Notes: generated by a model not told the origin, from the letters alone. A stretch of DNA of 64,000 bases from Breoghania sp. (GCF_030066895.1 NZ_JASJAV010000011.1:62001-126000), one strand, 5' to 3'. Counted from the first letter of the stretch, positions 1 through 10,595 are shown. Made by a program: numbers and translations.

Positions 1-800
1 CGATGTCGGTCAAGGATCTGCTGATCCAGAAGAACGATCCGACGATCTGCGCTCTGCTCCCCGCCGACCAGAAGGTGACGCGGGCCTTTTGCGACATCCA
101 TTTCAAGCCCCGGCTGAGGCCGCTGCAATCGGTCTTCGACACCACGGTTCGGCAAGTCATGCGCACGAACGTGCTGCTGACACGGCCGGGTACGGACAAG
201 GCCTATACCGACACCGCCTTGAGCGAAGGGCTGGAGATCGGCGGCTTGTCCTGGGACACGAAGATCGCCGATTTCGACAATGACGGCCTGCAGGACGTCT
301 ATGTCGTCAACGGTACCTGGGTGCCGAACGGGGTCAGCCCGTCAAATCTGTTCTACCGCAACATGGGCGACGGAACCTTCACCGAGACCTCGGGCCCCTT
401 CGGGCTGGAAGATTACCTGATGACCGCCAGTGCGGTTGCCTTCGACATGGACCATGACGGCGATCTCGACATCATCACCCAACCGGTCAACGGCCCCGTC
501 TCTCTCTTCCGCAACGGTTCGCAATCCGGCAACGCCATCGAGGTCGAATTGCGCGACGCCAAGGGCAACAGCCGCGGGGTGGGCGCACGGCTGGACGTCG
601 AACTGCCGGACGGAACCCGGATGATGCGCGAGCTGCAATCGGGCGGCGGCTTCATGTCGTTCGATGCGCCGGTGGCGCATTTCGAACTTGGCGAGGCGGA
701 CGAAATCACCCGCCTCACGGTCCACTGGGCAGACGGCGGACGCACGGAGGTCTCCGGCCCGCTCAAAGCAGGCGCCAGCTACCGCCTCACCCGCGAGTGA
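1..800 (+). CDS. ASPIC/UnbV (CRTAC1-like) repeat protein, C-terminal part
   Basis: The reading frame is open at the window edge, so the gene probably begins upstream; about 265 codons are visible and families of this type are usually much longer. The middle shows FG-GAP/VCBS-type calcium-binding loops (FDNDGLQDV and MDHDGDLDI, near residues 92 and 149), followed by an ASPIC/UnbV domain ([19 protein letters not shown], then [20 protein letters not shown]). Such proteins are usually exported and fold as beta-propellers; their biochemical role is poorly defined. The frame is uninterrupted. The next gene downstream is a di-haem peroxidase, a pairing seen in other genomes. Family assignment is good; function is unknown. 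Confidence 0.75.
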   Translation, partial: MSVKDLLIQKNDPTICALLPADQKVTRAFCDIHFKPRLRPLQSVFDTTVRQVMRTNVLLTRPGTDKAYTDTALSEGLEIGGLSWDTKIADFDNDGLQDVYVVNGTWVPNGVSPSNLFYRNMGDGTFTETSGPFGLEDYLMTASAVAFDMDHDGDLDIITQPVNGPVSLFRNGSQSGNAIEVELRDAKGNSRGVGARLDVELPDGTRMMRELQSGGGFMSFDAPVAHFELGEADEITRLTVHWADGGRTEVSGPLKAGASYRLTRE

Positions 801-1005
801 CGCGGGGCATCTCGCGAAATGTCGGATCAGGTTCCGGAGGTCCGAGTATCCGGATAAATTTCTGCAAAATGAGAAGCACTGTGTTGATACACAGACTTTG
901 AGGTTTTCATGCCGCGCTCCACAAGCGGCAAAAGCAGAAACCGCTTGGAGCAGCACTTTGGATGAATGTAACCTTGGGGAAAGTTGTTCAAATGGGGAAT
1001 TTAAG

Positions 1006-2242
1006 GTGACATCCATTCGAGCAAGAGTTTACGCGTGTCTGCTATCCCTGACCCTGGCCGCGCCGGCCATGGCGTTTGATTTTCCGGACACGTTGAAACC
1101 TGATGATTTTATTCAGTTCGACCCGGCTCAGATGAAGCTCGGCCAGTTGCTGTTTTACGACAAGGTGCTGTCCGGCAACCGAAATATCGCCTGCGCCACC
1201 TGTCATCACCAGACTTCAACGGCTCTGACGGGGTCAGTCTGGGTATTGGCGAGGGCGGAGTCGGGCTCGGGCCCCACCGCACAGGTGGAACCGGACACGA
1301 CCGGATCCTCGAACGCGTGCCCCGCAGTGCGCCCGCCTTGTGGAACCTGGGCCACAAGGATGTCCGGTTCATGTTCCTCGACGGACGGGTCGAGGTGTCC
1401 GACAATTTCGGCAACGGCTTCAGAACCCCAGCCTGGATATTCCTGCCCGAAGGATTGAATTCGGCGCTGGCGGCGCAGGTCTTGTTTCCGATGGCGTCGG
1501 AAACGGAAATGGCCGGGCAACCCGAAGAAAACCAGGATCGCCAGAGTCGCCTACGAAGGTGCGAATTACGTCTGGCTGCTGGTCACCGAGCGTATCCGCA
1601 AGATCGACGCCTATGTCCCGATGTTCATTGAGGCCTTCGACAATGTGAACGAAGCCTCTGACATCACGATCGTCGAAATCGCCAATGCCATTGCAGCTTT
1701 CGAAGGCACCGAGTGTCGCAATTTCGACAGCCCGTTCGACAAGTACCTTGAGGGCGACAAGACGGCCATGAACTCCGCGCAAAAACGCGGGATGGAGTTG
1801 TTTTATGGCAAGGTCAGCTGTTCGAATTGCCATTCGGGACCGCTGCTGTCGAACCAGAGCTTTCAGGCGCTGGGGCTGCCGCCGTTGGGGCCGGGCCGCA
1901 CCTTGCTGAACGACCTGATTTCCCGCGACGTGGGCCGGCTGGCCGTTTCCGACGATCCTGACGACGCTTACCGTTTTCGCGTGCCGTTCCTGCGAAATGT
2001 AAAGCAACACCAAGTGGAGCAACGAAATGGCGAGCCTGCCGCCGGTTCGGTGGCTCGCATCCGGCGACTTCGCACTGCATGACAACGAGATCGAGAACAA
2101 TCGAATTCTGGCCAAGATCGGTATCGAACTGCCGCCCATTACCGAGGCCGAGCTCGCCGATATCGTGGCGTTCCTGAATTCGTTGACCGGCGAAACGGCA
2201 TTGCAACGCCCGCTGGGCCGTCCCGGCCTGCCCGTCGACTAA
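1006..2242 (+). pseudogene. Di-haem cytochrome c peroxidase / MauG-like protein, broken
   Basis: A GTG start at 1006 with upstream GGGGAA is followed by a signal peptide ([14 protein letters not shown]). The first haem motif CATCH is at about 1195 and the second, CSNCH, at about 1829; the latter precedes the family's C-terminal cytochrome domain. The homologous protein is spread over several frames: a shift just after CATCHH (about 1215), another near 1525, and a break near 2000, where the usual segment after RVPFLRNV is missing before the C-terminal stretch DFALHDNEIENNRILAKIG. The family reduces peroxides, or oxidises protein substrates in MauG, in the periplasm. With several shifts and a likely internal deletion this copy cannot make a complete enzyme. 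Confidence 0.8.
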
Positions 2243-2358
2243 GGACATCCCGGGCAGACTATCGGCCCGACCCGCAATCATGGCCGTGCCGGGCTCACCC
2301 TTGGCTCTGCCGCTCTCAGCCAAGCGCGCGCCTCCCCAAGACGTCGACCACACGGCAA

Positions 2359-2982
2359 CTATCCGCGCGCACGCGGCGCCTGCATCCCGGTTTCCATCAG
2401 GAGAACGGCAATCCGCTTTGCCCGATCGGATCTCTCGCGGATCCAGCTCTCATCCGGAATGTCCGCCGCACCAATGATACGCCGGACCTGGATATCGCCG
2501 ATCAACAGATCGAGATAGGATGCAGCGATTGTCTCGGCCGGGCACGTCAGGCTCTCGTAGCGCCCCAATACCTGCGCCAGCAGTTTTTCCACCCGTGCGC
2601 GACCGCCCTCTGCAATCAGCCGGCCAAGCTGACCGCTGTCATGAACATCGCCCGCGGCCGCGCGGTTGAGCGCCACGGCTCTCTCGCCGACCACGAGTTG
2701 CAGCAGGGCCGGACCGAGTTCATCGAGAACATCGCCAATCGGCCTGCCTGATTGCAGCGCGGTCTCCAGAGCCTTGATGGAGGCTTCCGCGTTGCGCTCG
2801 ACCATGCGCGCGAACAGGCCCTGCTTGTTGCCGTACCAGCGATAAAGCGTCTCGTTGCTCGCCTTGGCCCGCTTGGCGATGGCCAGCATCGACGTCGCCT
2901 TGCAGCCGACCTCGCTGAGGAGCGCGTAGGCAGCTTCCTCGATCTCCAGCATCCGCCGATCTTTCTCATCCGCACTGCGCAT
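2359..2982 (-). CDS. TetR/AcrR family transcriptional regulator
   Basis: Intact 207-residue protein, the usual size for the family. Residues about 10-55 form the TetR helix-turn-helix domain (ATSMLAIAKRAKASNETLYRWYGNKQGLFARM), followed by an all-helical ligand domain. The start ATG at 2982 is preceded by a GGGAA Shine-Dalgarno-like stretch; a longer frame runs upstream but lacks family similarity. It is transcribed away from the DUF6920 gene at 3152, and two operator-like inverted repeats lie between them, so it likely represses itself and possibly that neighbour. The ligand is unknown. Confidence 0.85.
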   Translation of the reverse strand: MRSADEKDRRMLEIEEAAYALLSEVGCKATSMLAIAKRAKASNETLYRWYGNKQGLFARMVERNAEASIKALETALQSGRPIGDVLDELGPALLQLVVGERAVALNRAAAGDVHDSGQLGRLIAEGGRARVEKLLAQVLGRYESLTCPAETIAASYLDLLIGDIQVRRIIGAADIPDESWIRERSDRAKRIAVLLMETGMQAPRARG

Positions 2983-2996
2983 GCATTCCCCTTGAT

Positions 2997-3041
2997 GCGT
3001 ACACAAATATACGCTATAGATTTTCGTACACAACTTTACGC
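2997..3041. promoter_or_regulatory. Tandem operator-like sites between tetR and DUF6920 gene
   Basis: Two related 18-bp sites occur at 2997-3014 (gcgtacacaaatatacgc) and 3024-3041 (tcgtacacaactttacgc). The first has perfect GCGTA/TACGC arms around an 8-bp spacer; the second keeps CGTA/TACG. Their centres are 27 bp apart. They lie 15 bp upstream of the TetR start codon in the divergent intergenic space. TetR proteins typically bind palindromes of this size, often in pairs. The binding is inferred. Confidence 0.6.
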
Positions 3042-3151
3042 TTACTGTGACCCGAGACGCCGGGCAAGCCTTGCCCCTGCTTCGCTGAACCGCGAACGAA
3101 AACGGCCGGCGTCCGGACATGCATCAGACGGGTTCCCTGCGGAGGTCGATC

Positions 3152-3964
3152 ATGAAAGCGCTCAAGTTCCTGTTTCTCGCGCTGCTGATCATCATCGTCG
3201 CCATTGCCAGCTTCCTCAGTTGGGGGATCTGGCGGACCGGCTGCGATATTGCTGCGCTCGAGGACCAGGTCCGCGAGCGGGCAAGTGCCCCACGCGTTAC
3301 CCCGGACCAGATGGCCGCCCTTCCCGACGGAACAGACGGCCTGCCCGCCTTTGTCCGGATCAAGGCCGCAGGCGATTTCCGTCGACTGCTCACCGAGAAC
3401 TTCCAGCCGACATCCGCCGAGCAGATCATTTCCACCAGGTCCCCCGATTTCGTCTTCCACGCAACGACACCGATCCCGGGACCAATCTGGGCGGCGGCCT
3501 ATGACGGTTACGTTGCAGGCCGGATGGAAATGCGGGCGAAACTCGTATCCGCAATCACCTTGCTGCATTTCACAAACGACGCACAGCTCGACCGGCTGTC
3601 TTTGCGCCGCTGGCTGCTCGAAGCCTCGTCCTGGCCGCCCGCTCTGCTTCCCGATGGCCCGGTCATCTGGCAGGCGATTGACGACAGCACGGCCCGCGCA
3701 CTGGTGAGCGATCACGGCATCACCGAAAACATGATCGCCCGTTTTGATGCGTCCGGAGCGCTGATCGAGATGTCGGCGGAAGAGGACGGAGACCTGACCA
3801 CGCCCTACCACGGCCCCGGCGAACACGTGGAGAGCGACGACTATCGACTGAGGGAGGGCGTGCGGCACCCGACCGAGCTCACCATTTCGCGCGCGGCAGC
3901 GGGAAAGCACCACCCCTTCTGGAGGGCCAAGGTCACCGAGATCGAGTTCGGGCCGCGGGAATAG
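3152..3964 (+). CDS. DUF6920/DUF6544-family protein with N-terminal membrane anchor
   Basis: Intact 270-residue protein starting at ATG 3152 behind a clear GGAGG. One N-terminal hydrophobic segment (residues 4-25, FLFLALLIIIVAIASFLSW) suggests a membrane anchor. The rest resembles the DUF6920 (formerly DUF6544) family, including the region around SLRRWLLEASSWPPALLP. The molecular function of this family is not established. The gene is divergent from a TetR regulator across the operator-like sites and precedes the isoquinoline-oxidoreductase genes by about 50 bp, though nothing shows a shared pathway. Confidence 0.65.
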   Translation: MKALKFLFLALLIIIVAIASFLSWGIWRTGCDIAALEDQVRERASAPRVTPDQMAALPDGTDGLPAFVRIKAAGDFRRLLTENFQPTSAEQIISTRSPDFVFHATTPIPGPIWAAAYDGYVAGRMEMRAKLVSAITLLHFTNDAQLDRLSLRRWLLEASSWPPALLPDGPVIWQAIDDSTARALVSDHGITENMIARFDASGALIEMSAEEDGDLTTPYHGPGEHVESDDYRLREGVRHPTELTISRAAAGKHHPFWRAKVTEIEFGPRE

Positions 3965-4012
3965 CACCCGATCAAGACATGATCCCATCCATAACCGACG
4001 GGAGGAGGGCAA

Positions 4013-4495
4013 ATGACACGCTTGCTGGTCAACGGGACTTCCTACAACGTGGCAGATCCCTGGGCGGACGAGAGTCTTCTCGTTGTCCTGCGCGAACATC
4101 TCGGGCTGGTGGGAGTCAAATGCGGCTGCGGCGAAGGTTCCTGCGGGGCCTGCACTATCCTGATCGACGGCGAGGCCACGCGCAGCTATCGGCTCAAGCC
4201 GAATGATGTCGCAGACCTGAGCCTTACCACCATCGAGGGATTGAGCCAGTCCGGCGCACCACTTCATCCCCTTCAACAGGCATGGATCGATGAAGCCGTG
4301 GCGCAATGCGGCTTCTGCCACCCGGGACAGATCATGCAGGCGCTTGCGCTTCTGAAGCACAATCCGGCGCCGTCGACAGATGAGATCGCCGACTGGATGG
4401 CGGGCAACCTCTGCCGCTGTGGCAGTCAGGTGCGCGCCATCCGGGCCATCCACCGTGCCGCTGAAGCAATGCGTGACGAAGGAGCCGTCCGATAA
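4013..4495 (+). CDS. iorA: 2Fe-2S small subunit of xanthine-dehydrogenase-family molybdenum oxidoreductase (IorA-like)
   Basis: Intact 160-residue protein with two 2Fe-2S clusters. The plant-type cluster sequence CGCGEGSCGACTILIDGE is near residue 38 and the helical-domain cluster is formed by CGFCHPGQ plus the NLCRCG motif near residue 137. Subunits of this type (IorA, CoxS, XdhA-like) pass electrons from the molybdenum centre of the large subunit. The cysteine often found in the GEAVRSC segment is tyrosine here. The partner IorB-like gene starts a few bases downstream, so the two form an operon. Because that partner is broken, this intact gene probably has no complete enzyme to serve. Confidence 0.85.
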   Translation: MTRLLVNGTSYNVADPWADESLLVVLREHLGLVGVKCGCGEGSCGACTILIDGEATRSYRLKPNDVADLSLTTIEGLSQSGAPLHPLQQAWIDEAVAQCGFCHPGQIMQALALLKHNPAPSTDEIADWMAGNLCRCGSQVRAIRAIHRAAEAMRDEGAVR

Positions 4496-4500
4496 CCCTG

Positions 4501-6710
4501 TTGTCACTGTCGACCAATCGTCGACGCCTGCTCCTCGGCGCGGATCTCGCTGTGGCGGGCCTGAGTGTCGGCGCCTATTTCAGTGCCGGCAAGCTGCCCG
4601 TCCTGCCATCGAGCCGGGACCCGGCAGATGACGACGGGCGCTACTGGCTGCACATGACGCCGGACGGCACGGCGGTGCTGCTGAACCCCGTTCACGATCT
4701 CGGCCAGGACACGCCCGCAAGCTTCGCCCAGATCGTTGCCAAGGAGTTGAACCTCAAGGCTGAAGAAATCCGCCTCGTCATGCCGGGTACTTCCGAAATC
4801 CCCTACATGCGTTTTACCACCGGCAGCCACGGCATGTCCTCCCATGCCCGCCCCGTCGCCCGCGCGGCTGCCGTCATGCGAAAAATCCTGCGCCGCAAGG
4901 CCGCCGACAGCTTGGGCGCAGCTCCTGCAGAGGTTTACGACATGGTCGACGGCTTCCGCATCGGGACGCGCGAAATTCGCTACGCTGATCTGGTCGATGG
5001 AAAGATACGGACCATCGCCGCCGAGGATTTCGGAGACGTGCCGCTCTACAGCTTTTTCTCGAGATGGCCGAAGAACGAAATCGGCCGCAACACACGGGAT
5101 AACCGAGACATCGAAATCGTCACCGGCGCCGAACTCTTCGTCGATGACTTCTCCCTGTCCGGCATGCTCTACGGCCGCATGCTCCAGCCGCCCTTTCCTG
5201 GCGCGCGCTTGCGCGGCATCGACCTCGACGAGGCTCGGGACGTGGCCGGGGTCGTCGACGTCTTCCACGACGCGGCCGAAGCCATGGTCGGCGTAGTCGC
5301 CGCGACGCCTTCGGCACTTGAGCAAGCCATGGCGAAGGTCCGGGTAACCTGGGACGAGCCGCACCCGCTCGATGATGCGGGGCTCGCAACCCTGGTCGAT
5401 GTCGATGCCTTTCTGTTGAAAGGGGCGCTGGAGCACGTGATCGAGGATGAAGAACTAGCGGCCGACGAGGACTGAACCGTCGACCATCGCCTCGACCTGC
5501 CACCGCTCCATCATGCTGCCCAGGAACTCAGGACCGCGATTGCCCACGTCACCAGGGAAAAGGGCGTCCGGATATTTCATCTCTGGGTCGGCACACAGGA
5601 CGCCTTCGTTCATCGGTGCAAGGCGGCGCGGGATCTCGGCTGGTTCGAGGAGTGCGTCATTGTCCATCCGATGCGTACCGGCGGGCCTTCGGCGGCCGAG
5701 CACTCTACGATGTCGGGCGCGAGGCGTTGATGCTCGCCCGGCATGTCCGACAGCCGGTGAAGGTGCAGTGGACACGCGAAGAGAAGTTCCGGGCCGACCG
5801 GGTGAGACCGCCGTCGAGCCATCGCGTCCGCATCCGGGCGGACAAGGCGGGGCACATTTCCGACTGGTGGCAGGCAAGCGTCAGCGGCCATTTTCTTCTC
5901 ACCGAGATCATGACGCCGAAATGGGCGCTCGGCCTTGCCCGGATGGTCATGGCAGATTTCGGCGCAACCCGAAAAGCAGCCGCCCGCCCTACTCTGCATC
6001 ACGCCGCCGGATCGAATTCCAGGACGAGGACCTGCCGATCTTCATTGGCCAGTGGCGATCTCTGGGCGCAACGCAGAACACGTCAGCCATCGAAATCGCA
6101 GTGGACTGGCTGGCGCAGGCAACCGGCATCGACCCGATCGCCCTGCGCCTTCTCAAATCTCGGCCCCGGTGAAGAGCGCCTCGGCACGTGTCTGAAACGG
6201 CTGCGCAAGATGATGGAGACATCTCCCTTGCAGCCAGACGCGGCACGGGGCATTGCCTGCGGCATCTATCACGACCACAGCCATGTCGCCGCCGCCTTCG
6301 ACGTCTCTCGTTCCGATGACGGATCGATTCGCGTGCAGAGGGCGTTCTGCGTTCTCGACATCGGCCTGGTGGTCAATCCGGATCGCGTCAGGGCCCAGAC
6401 CGAGGGCTGCCTGATGATGGCGATCGGCCAGGTGCTGATGGAACAGGCTCATCTGAGCGATGGCCTGATGACCGCCCGCTCCTTCCCGGACTACGAAACG
6501 CCGACCCATAGACACGTTCCGGAAATGCGAATTGAGCTCATCGAGCACGCCACCGAGCCACCGGCCGGGGCCGGTGAGGCACCGCTCATCGCCGCCGTCC
6601 CAGCACTCGCCAATGCCGTCAGCAGGCTTAAGCGCGAGAACGTCGATCGGTTGCCGGTGACAGGGCGAATGCAGGCGAGGCCAAGCGGTCGCACAGCGAA
6701 CCACGCTTGA
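4501..6710 (+). pseudogene. iorB: Molybdopterin large subunit, isoquinoline 1-oxidoreductase type (IorB-like), broken
   Basis: The gene starts close behind iorA, possibly at TTG 4501, with a Tat-type leader (NRRRLLLGADLAVAGLSVG), as expected for periplasmic IorB-type enzymes. Similarity to the family runs to 6710. The first frame ends at an in-frame TGA (5473-5475), after which the same frame continues (HRLDLPPLHHAAQEL, WVGTQDAFVHR). Shifts follow near 5690, 5985 and 6165; later pieces include LGATQNTSAIEIAVDWL and the C-terminal PPAGAGEAPLIAAVPALANA. With four or more lesions it cannot give the large subunit that carries the molybdenum cofactor. The natural substrate is unknown; isoquinoline is only the founding example. 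Confidence 0.85.
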
Positions 6711-6714
6711 TGCC

Positions 6715-6746
6715 GAAAGAAAAGAGCGGGGGCGGAGCCGCCCCGC
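6715..6746 (-). terminator. Rho-independent terminator of the minus-strand transporter operon
   Basis: Read on the minus strand, a GC-rich hairpin (GCGGGGCGG / CCGCCCCCGC around a 2-base loop, 6726-6746) is followed by a T-rich tract (TCTTTTCTTTC). It lies about 20 bp after the stop codon of the gene at 6766-7257 and would end the transcript coming from 12779. Confidence 0.75.
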
Positions 6747-6765
6747 ATGCAGTCCCGTGAGCGGT

Positions 6766-7257
6766 CTACAGGAAGATCTGTGCGACCACTGCGGAGCCGA
6801 CATAGGTTCCCGCCATCACCAGAACGGCGATCACAAACATCTTCCAGCCGGACGATTTGGCGATATCGATCTCGCGTTGCGCGATCGCAATGCCCGCATC
6901 GGTGAGACACGGCGTGGCAAGCGTCAGGAAGTTGATGTGCTTCACCTGCGCCAGGATCCAGTCATTCCCCGGAAACCACGGTGTCGTCACGATGATCGCG
7001 ACCAGCGAGATCCACGCAACCGACGGCAGTTTGATCGGAGCAAAGCGGGTGATCACCACGCCGACCATGCACAGGACATAGAGCAGAGCCAATCCGATCA
7101 GCCCTTGCGGCACGGTGGCATTGGTCGCAACGGCGTTGCCGAAGAAGGTGATGACGCTGATCACCGCCAGGACCATGACATGCTCTGCAATCCCCAGCTT
7201 CACTTCTTCGGTGGGGAGTTCCTCGAACGAAAGGTCTTCGTTGGGCGTATCGGACAT
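6766..7257 (-). CDS. Small integral membrane protein, partner of the DUF3100-type transporter
   Basis: Intact 163-residue protein with a Shine-Dalgarno sequence (AGGAGA) just before ATG 7257. After an acidic cytoplasmic-looking N-terminus it has about four hydrophobic segments (HVMVLAVISVITFFGNAVA; LIGLALLYVLCMVGVVITRF; PSVAWISLVAIIVTTPWF; MFVIAVLVMAGTYVGSAVVA). It directly follows the DUF3100-like gene, so the two may form one membrane complex or two halves of a transporter. I do not recognise a named family with confidence. It is the last gene of the operon. Confidence 0.55.
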   Translation of the reverse strand: MSDTPNEDLSFEELPTEEVKLGIAEHVMVLAVISVITFFGNAVATNATVPQGLIGLALLYVLCMVGVVITRFAPIKLPSVAWISLVAIIVTTPWFPGNDWILAQVKHINFLTLATPCLTDAGIAIAQREIDIAKSSGWKMFVIAVLVMAGTYVGSAVVAQIFL

Positions 7258-8080
7258 GATCGTTCTCCTGCGGTCGCGGTTTCAGCCTTGGGGCCGAACC
7301 AGGCGTAGAGTTTCTCGGTCACCGGTAGCGCAACGAAGATGCTGAGATAGAGGCCCGTCGCGTAGGTCAGAACATTGGAGGCCCCGACAAGGGCAAGGAT
7401 GCTCTGCTGCTGGCCGGGAACCGCATTGGCGAGCGCGCCGGTGCAGACCGCCATCATCGAGCCGGAACCGATGCCGCACGCCATGGCGAGCGCCTCGATG
7501 TTGAAGATCCCCATGGAAGCCAGAAGCGAGGCAAGGACGGCGAAGACGAACGTGCCGAAAAGCGTCCCGATGACGTAGACCCCCATCACGCCGGCGCCCT
7601 CGCGGCCTTCAGTCCGTACTCGTCGGCGATGATGACAATGGACGGCTCCCGGGCCACGGAGAAGCAGGCGCCGATTGCTTCGCGCCCCATTCCGAGCACA
7701 AGGACTGCAACGGGGAAGGCCAGCACGATGGTGCCGAGGTTGCCCAGTTCCTGCAAAAGTAGCGCAGGCCCCGCATCGACAAGCTGTTGCAGAGACGGAC
7801 CGATGATCGTTCCGAACTTGGCGATGAACGGCATGATCGCCACGACGATCAGCGGAGAGGCAGCGCGCACGTGTCACTGTTGCAGCCACTTGCCCGCAGG
7901 CTTCACCACGTTGGGATTGAGAACCAGGCCGATCAGGAAGGCGTAGAGCAGCGGAAGCAGCAGAACGCTGCCAATGCCGATAGGGATAGCGACGACGCCG
8001 ATCGCCTCGCAGATGATCGTAATGATGAGCACGCTGAGATGCATGCGCCAATCGAGCAGAAGTTCTCTGGCAAGTGACAT
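7200..8080 (-). pseudogene. DUF3100-type multi-pass membrane protein, broken
   Basis: The ATG at 8080 opens a frame of hydrophobic segments (HLSVLIITIICEAIGVVAIP, then GSVLLLPLLYAFLIGLVLNP). An in-frame TGA at 7876-7874 interrupts it; the same frame continues with SPLIVVAIMPFIAKFGTIIG and GREAIGACFSVAREPSI. A one-base shift near 7600 moves the rest to another frame (GVMGVYVIGTLFGTFVF, ALPVTEKLYAWFGP). The last frame runs past the start of the next gene, so the original stop is also uncertain. The segments resemble DUF3100 proteins, presumed transporters often found near M20 amidohydrolases, as here. Family by recollection of motifs; substrate unknown. Confidence 0.65.
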
Positions 8081-8172
8081 GATGTCCTCTCTGGAGGTGC
8101 ACTGTTTAGGCGGTGTTTTATTGTTTGTTCTTGTTGTTGTTGAACGGGCGCAGGGGGCCGCGCCCGTCGAAA

Positions 8173-9695
8173 TCAGGCCGGTAGGGTGCCGAAACCGAAC
8201 GCGGGGTCGGCGGCGGTTTCAACCCAAGCGAATTTAGTCTGCGTATAGGCACCCAGCACTTCGCGGCCCGAAGAGCGGCCGTAGCCCGAGCGCCCGAAAC
8301 CGCCGAAGGGAGACATGACGTTGATCGTCTTGTAGCTGTTGATCCAGAAGGTGCCGGCGCGAACCCTGGCGGCCATGCGATGCGCACGCCCGACATCCCG
8401 GGTCCATACGGCACCGGCCAACCCGTAGGGCGTGCCGTTGGCCAGCGCCACCGCCTCGTCCTCGTCGCGGAACGTCAGAACCGAGACGACCGGACCGAAA
8501 ACCTCCTCACGGGCGATTTCCATCTGCGGGTCGACGTCATCGAGCACGGTGGGTGCATAGAAATAGCCGCCCGTCTCAGCCAGATCGGCTTGCTCCGCTC
8601 CGCCGGTCGCAAGACGCGCACCGTCGTCGGTCGCCCGGCCCACCATTTGCCGGATCTTTTCCAGTTGGCGCAGATTGTTGATCGGGCCGATCTGGGTCGT
8701 CGGATCGCTCGGCATTCCTACCGGAATGGCCGCGCTCACCGCAGCGAACCTCTCGACCAGCTCATCGTGGATGCTTTCGTGGACCAGCAGACGCGAACCG
8801 GCCACGCAGCTTTGTCCGCAACTGGCAAAGATCGCCGCCTGCGCACCGACAATGGCATGGTCCAGATCCGCACTTGCCACCCATTTCCAGGACGGAAGGG
8901 ATCGTGCGCCGTGCCGCCGAAGCCGCGATATGAGCGCCTGCCTGAGCCGAACCGACGAAGACGATCAGTCCCGTCGCCTCATGATCGATCATCGCCTGGC
9001 CGGTGGTGGGGCCGGCTCCGACCAGCACATTGACCAGCCCGCGCGGAGCACCGGCAAGCTTGCACAATTTCCCGATCACCAGCGAGCTGAGCGGCGTCAG
9101 TTCCGACGGCTTCAGCATCACCGCGTTGCCCGCGCAAATGGCTGTGGTCACCTGCCAGCAACAGGTGAAGAGCGGGGCGTTCCACGGCGTGATCTGGGTA
9201 ACGACGCCGATCGGCTCGTGCCGAGTGTAGTTCAGATGGCTCGACGGCACCGGGATCACGTCACCGTAAAGCTTGTCGCACCAGCCCGCATAGTACTCGA
9301 ACCATCTCCGCCATGCGCACGGGCTCGCCGCCGCAATCGCGGATCGGCCGCCCCGTCGACAGGCTTTCCAACTGCGACAGCGGAGCTGCGTGGGCGCGGA
9401 TCTGACGGCCGATCTCGAACGGGATACGGCCGCGTTGCGATGCGGTCATGGCGCACCATTCGACCTGCGCACGGATTGCGGCTTCAGCCTCAGCCGCGAC
9501 AGTTCCGGCTGAGGCATCGCGGAACTGCGCAAAGACCAAACCCGTCGCCGGGTTCGTAAGATCCCGCGGCTCGCCATCTCCGGCAACAAGTTCGCCGCCG
9601 ACCGAGCTTTTCACCGTGCCGTCGCCCAGAAGTGTCGTCAGAAGAGCGGAAATCTCGTCATTGAGCGCGGCGGAATGCGAAGAGACATCAAGCAT
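8173..9695 (-). pseudogene. NAD(P)-dependent aldehyde dehydrogenase, frameshifted
   Basis: ATG 9695 overlaps the end of the upstream dehydrogenase gene by 8 bases, indicating translational coupling. The aldehyde dehydrogenase fold is recognisable throughout: the cofactor-site region ITPWNAPLFTCCWQ, the glutamate motif LEMGGK and the catalytic cysteine in GQSCVAGSRL, then EEVFGPVVSVLTF and SPFGGFGRSGYGR near the end. Two shifts, near 9280 and near 8890, split it into three frames. The family oxidises aldehydes to acids. Both catalytic residues survive, which points to recent inactivation. Confidence 0.85.
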
Positions 9696-10595
9696 AGACC
9701 TTTTCCTTCTCTTCACGCGCACCACGAGCCGGATCGCCCATGACTATGAAGTCATCGTCATCCGCGAAGCCGGAATTTTCCTCCGCCCACAATTCGGCGG
9801 CCAAACGCGAAAGCGGCATCTCCAGCCCTTCGCCTGCCATTTCAAGCGCTAGACGCACGTCCTTGCGCATCAAACCCGTTGAAAAGCCGCTATCGAAGCT
9901 GCCCGTCAGAACCCAGGTGTGGAAATGCACTTCGCTCAACGCGCTGCGGCCGGTGGCGGTATTGACCACGCGCAGGGCGTCCTCGGCGCTGACGCCGGAC
10001 GCTATCGCAAGCTTCAGGGCTTCCTTGGTGGTGATCATGTGGCAGGCCACCAGCATGTTGTTCACGAGCTTGGCGACATTGCCGGCGCCGGAAGGATCGA
10101 CATGAATGATCTTGGCCGCGATGGCTTCCAGAACGGGCCTAGCTCGGGCGACGACATCGGCATCTCCGCCCACCATCATTGCCAACGTGCCCGCGGCCGC
10201 ACCTGTGGGACCACCGCTCACCGGTGCATCGAGGAAGCCGCGGCCGAGCGGCGCCAGCCTGCTGGCCAGGGCGCGAGAGGTCTCCGCTTCCGAGGTCGAG
10301 GCATCGATGATCGTCTTGCCCGGCGTTACCAGAGCCCCGGCGCTCAAAGTCTCGTCGACAACACTTCGACATGACGTGCGGTGGCAAGCGACAGGACGAT
10401 GACCTCGGCGACCGCAATGACGTCCGCGGCGCTGGCGCATGGTGAGGCTCCGACGGCAGAGGCCCGCTCCAGCGAGATCTTCGATATGTCGAAGACCAGC
10501 GGTGCGAAGCCCTTGGCCGCAAGCACCTTGGCCATGCCGAAATCCATGGCACCGAGACCAATAACCCCGGTGCGGAGTGGCGATTTGTCAGACAA
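9688..10595 (-). pseudogene. 3-hydroxyisobutyrate-dehydrogenase-like NAD(P)-dependent oxidoreductase, frameshifted
   Basis: Starts at ATG 10595 with the Rossmann motif GVIGLGAMDFGMAKVL. The beta-hydroxyacid-dehydrogenase signature follows (DAPVSGGPTGAAAGTLAMMVGG), and the catalytic lysine is in AGNVAKLVNNML. A single-base deletion near 10365, after ATARHVEVLST, splits the gene; its total length is one base short of a full frame. Enzymes of this family oxidise beta-hydroxyacids such as 3-hydroxyisobutyrate, tartronate semialdehyde (in reverse) or related acids. Position between a LysR gene and an aldehyde dehydrogenase suggests a catabolic operon. Exact substrate not inferable. Confidence 0.82.

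Noticed and set aside
8118..8172. Terminator after the aldehyde dehydrogenase
   Set aside because: A GC-rich hairpin (ACGGGCGC/GCGCCCGT) is present but lacks a T tract, and the transcript probably continues into the transporter genes.
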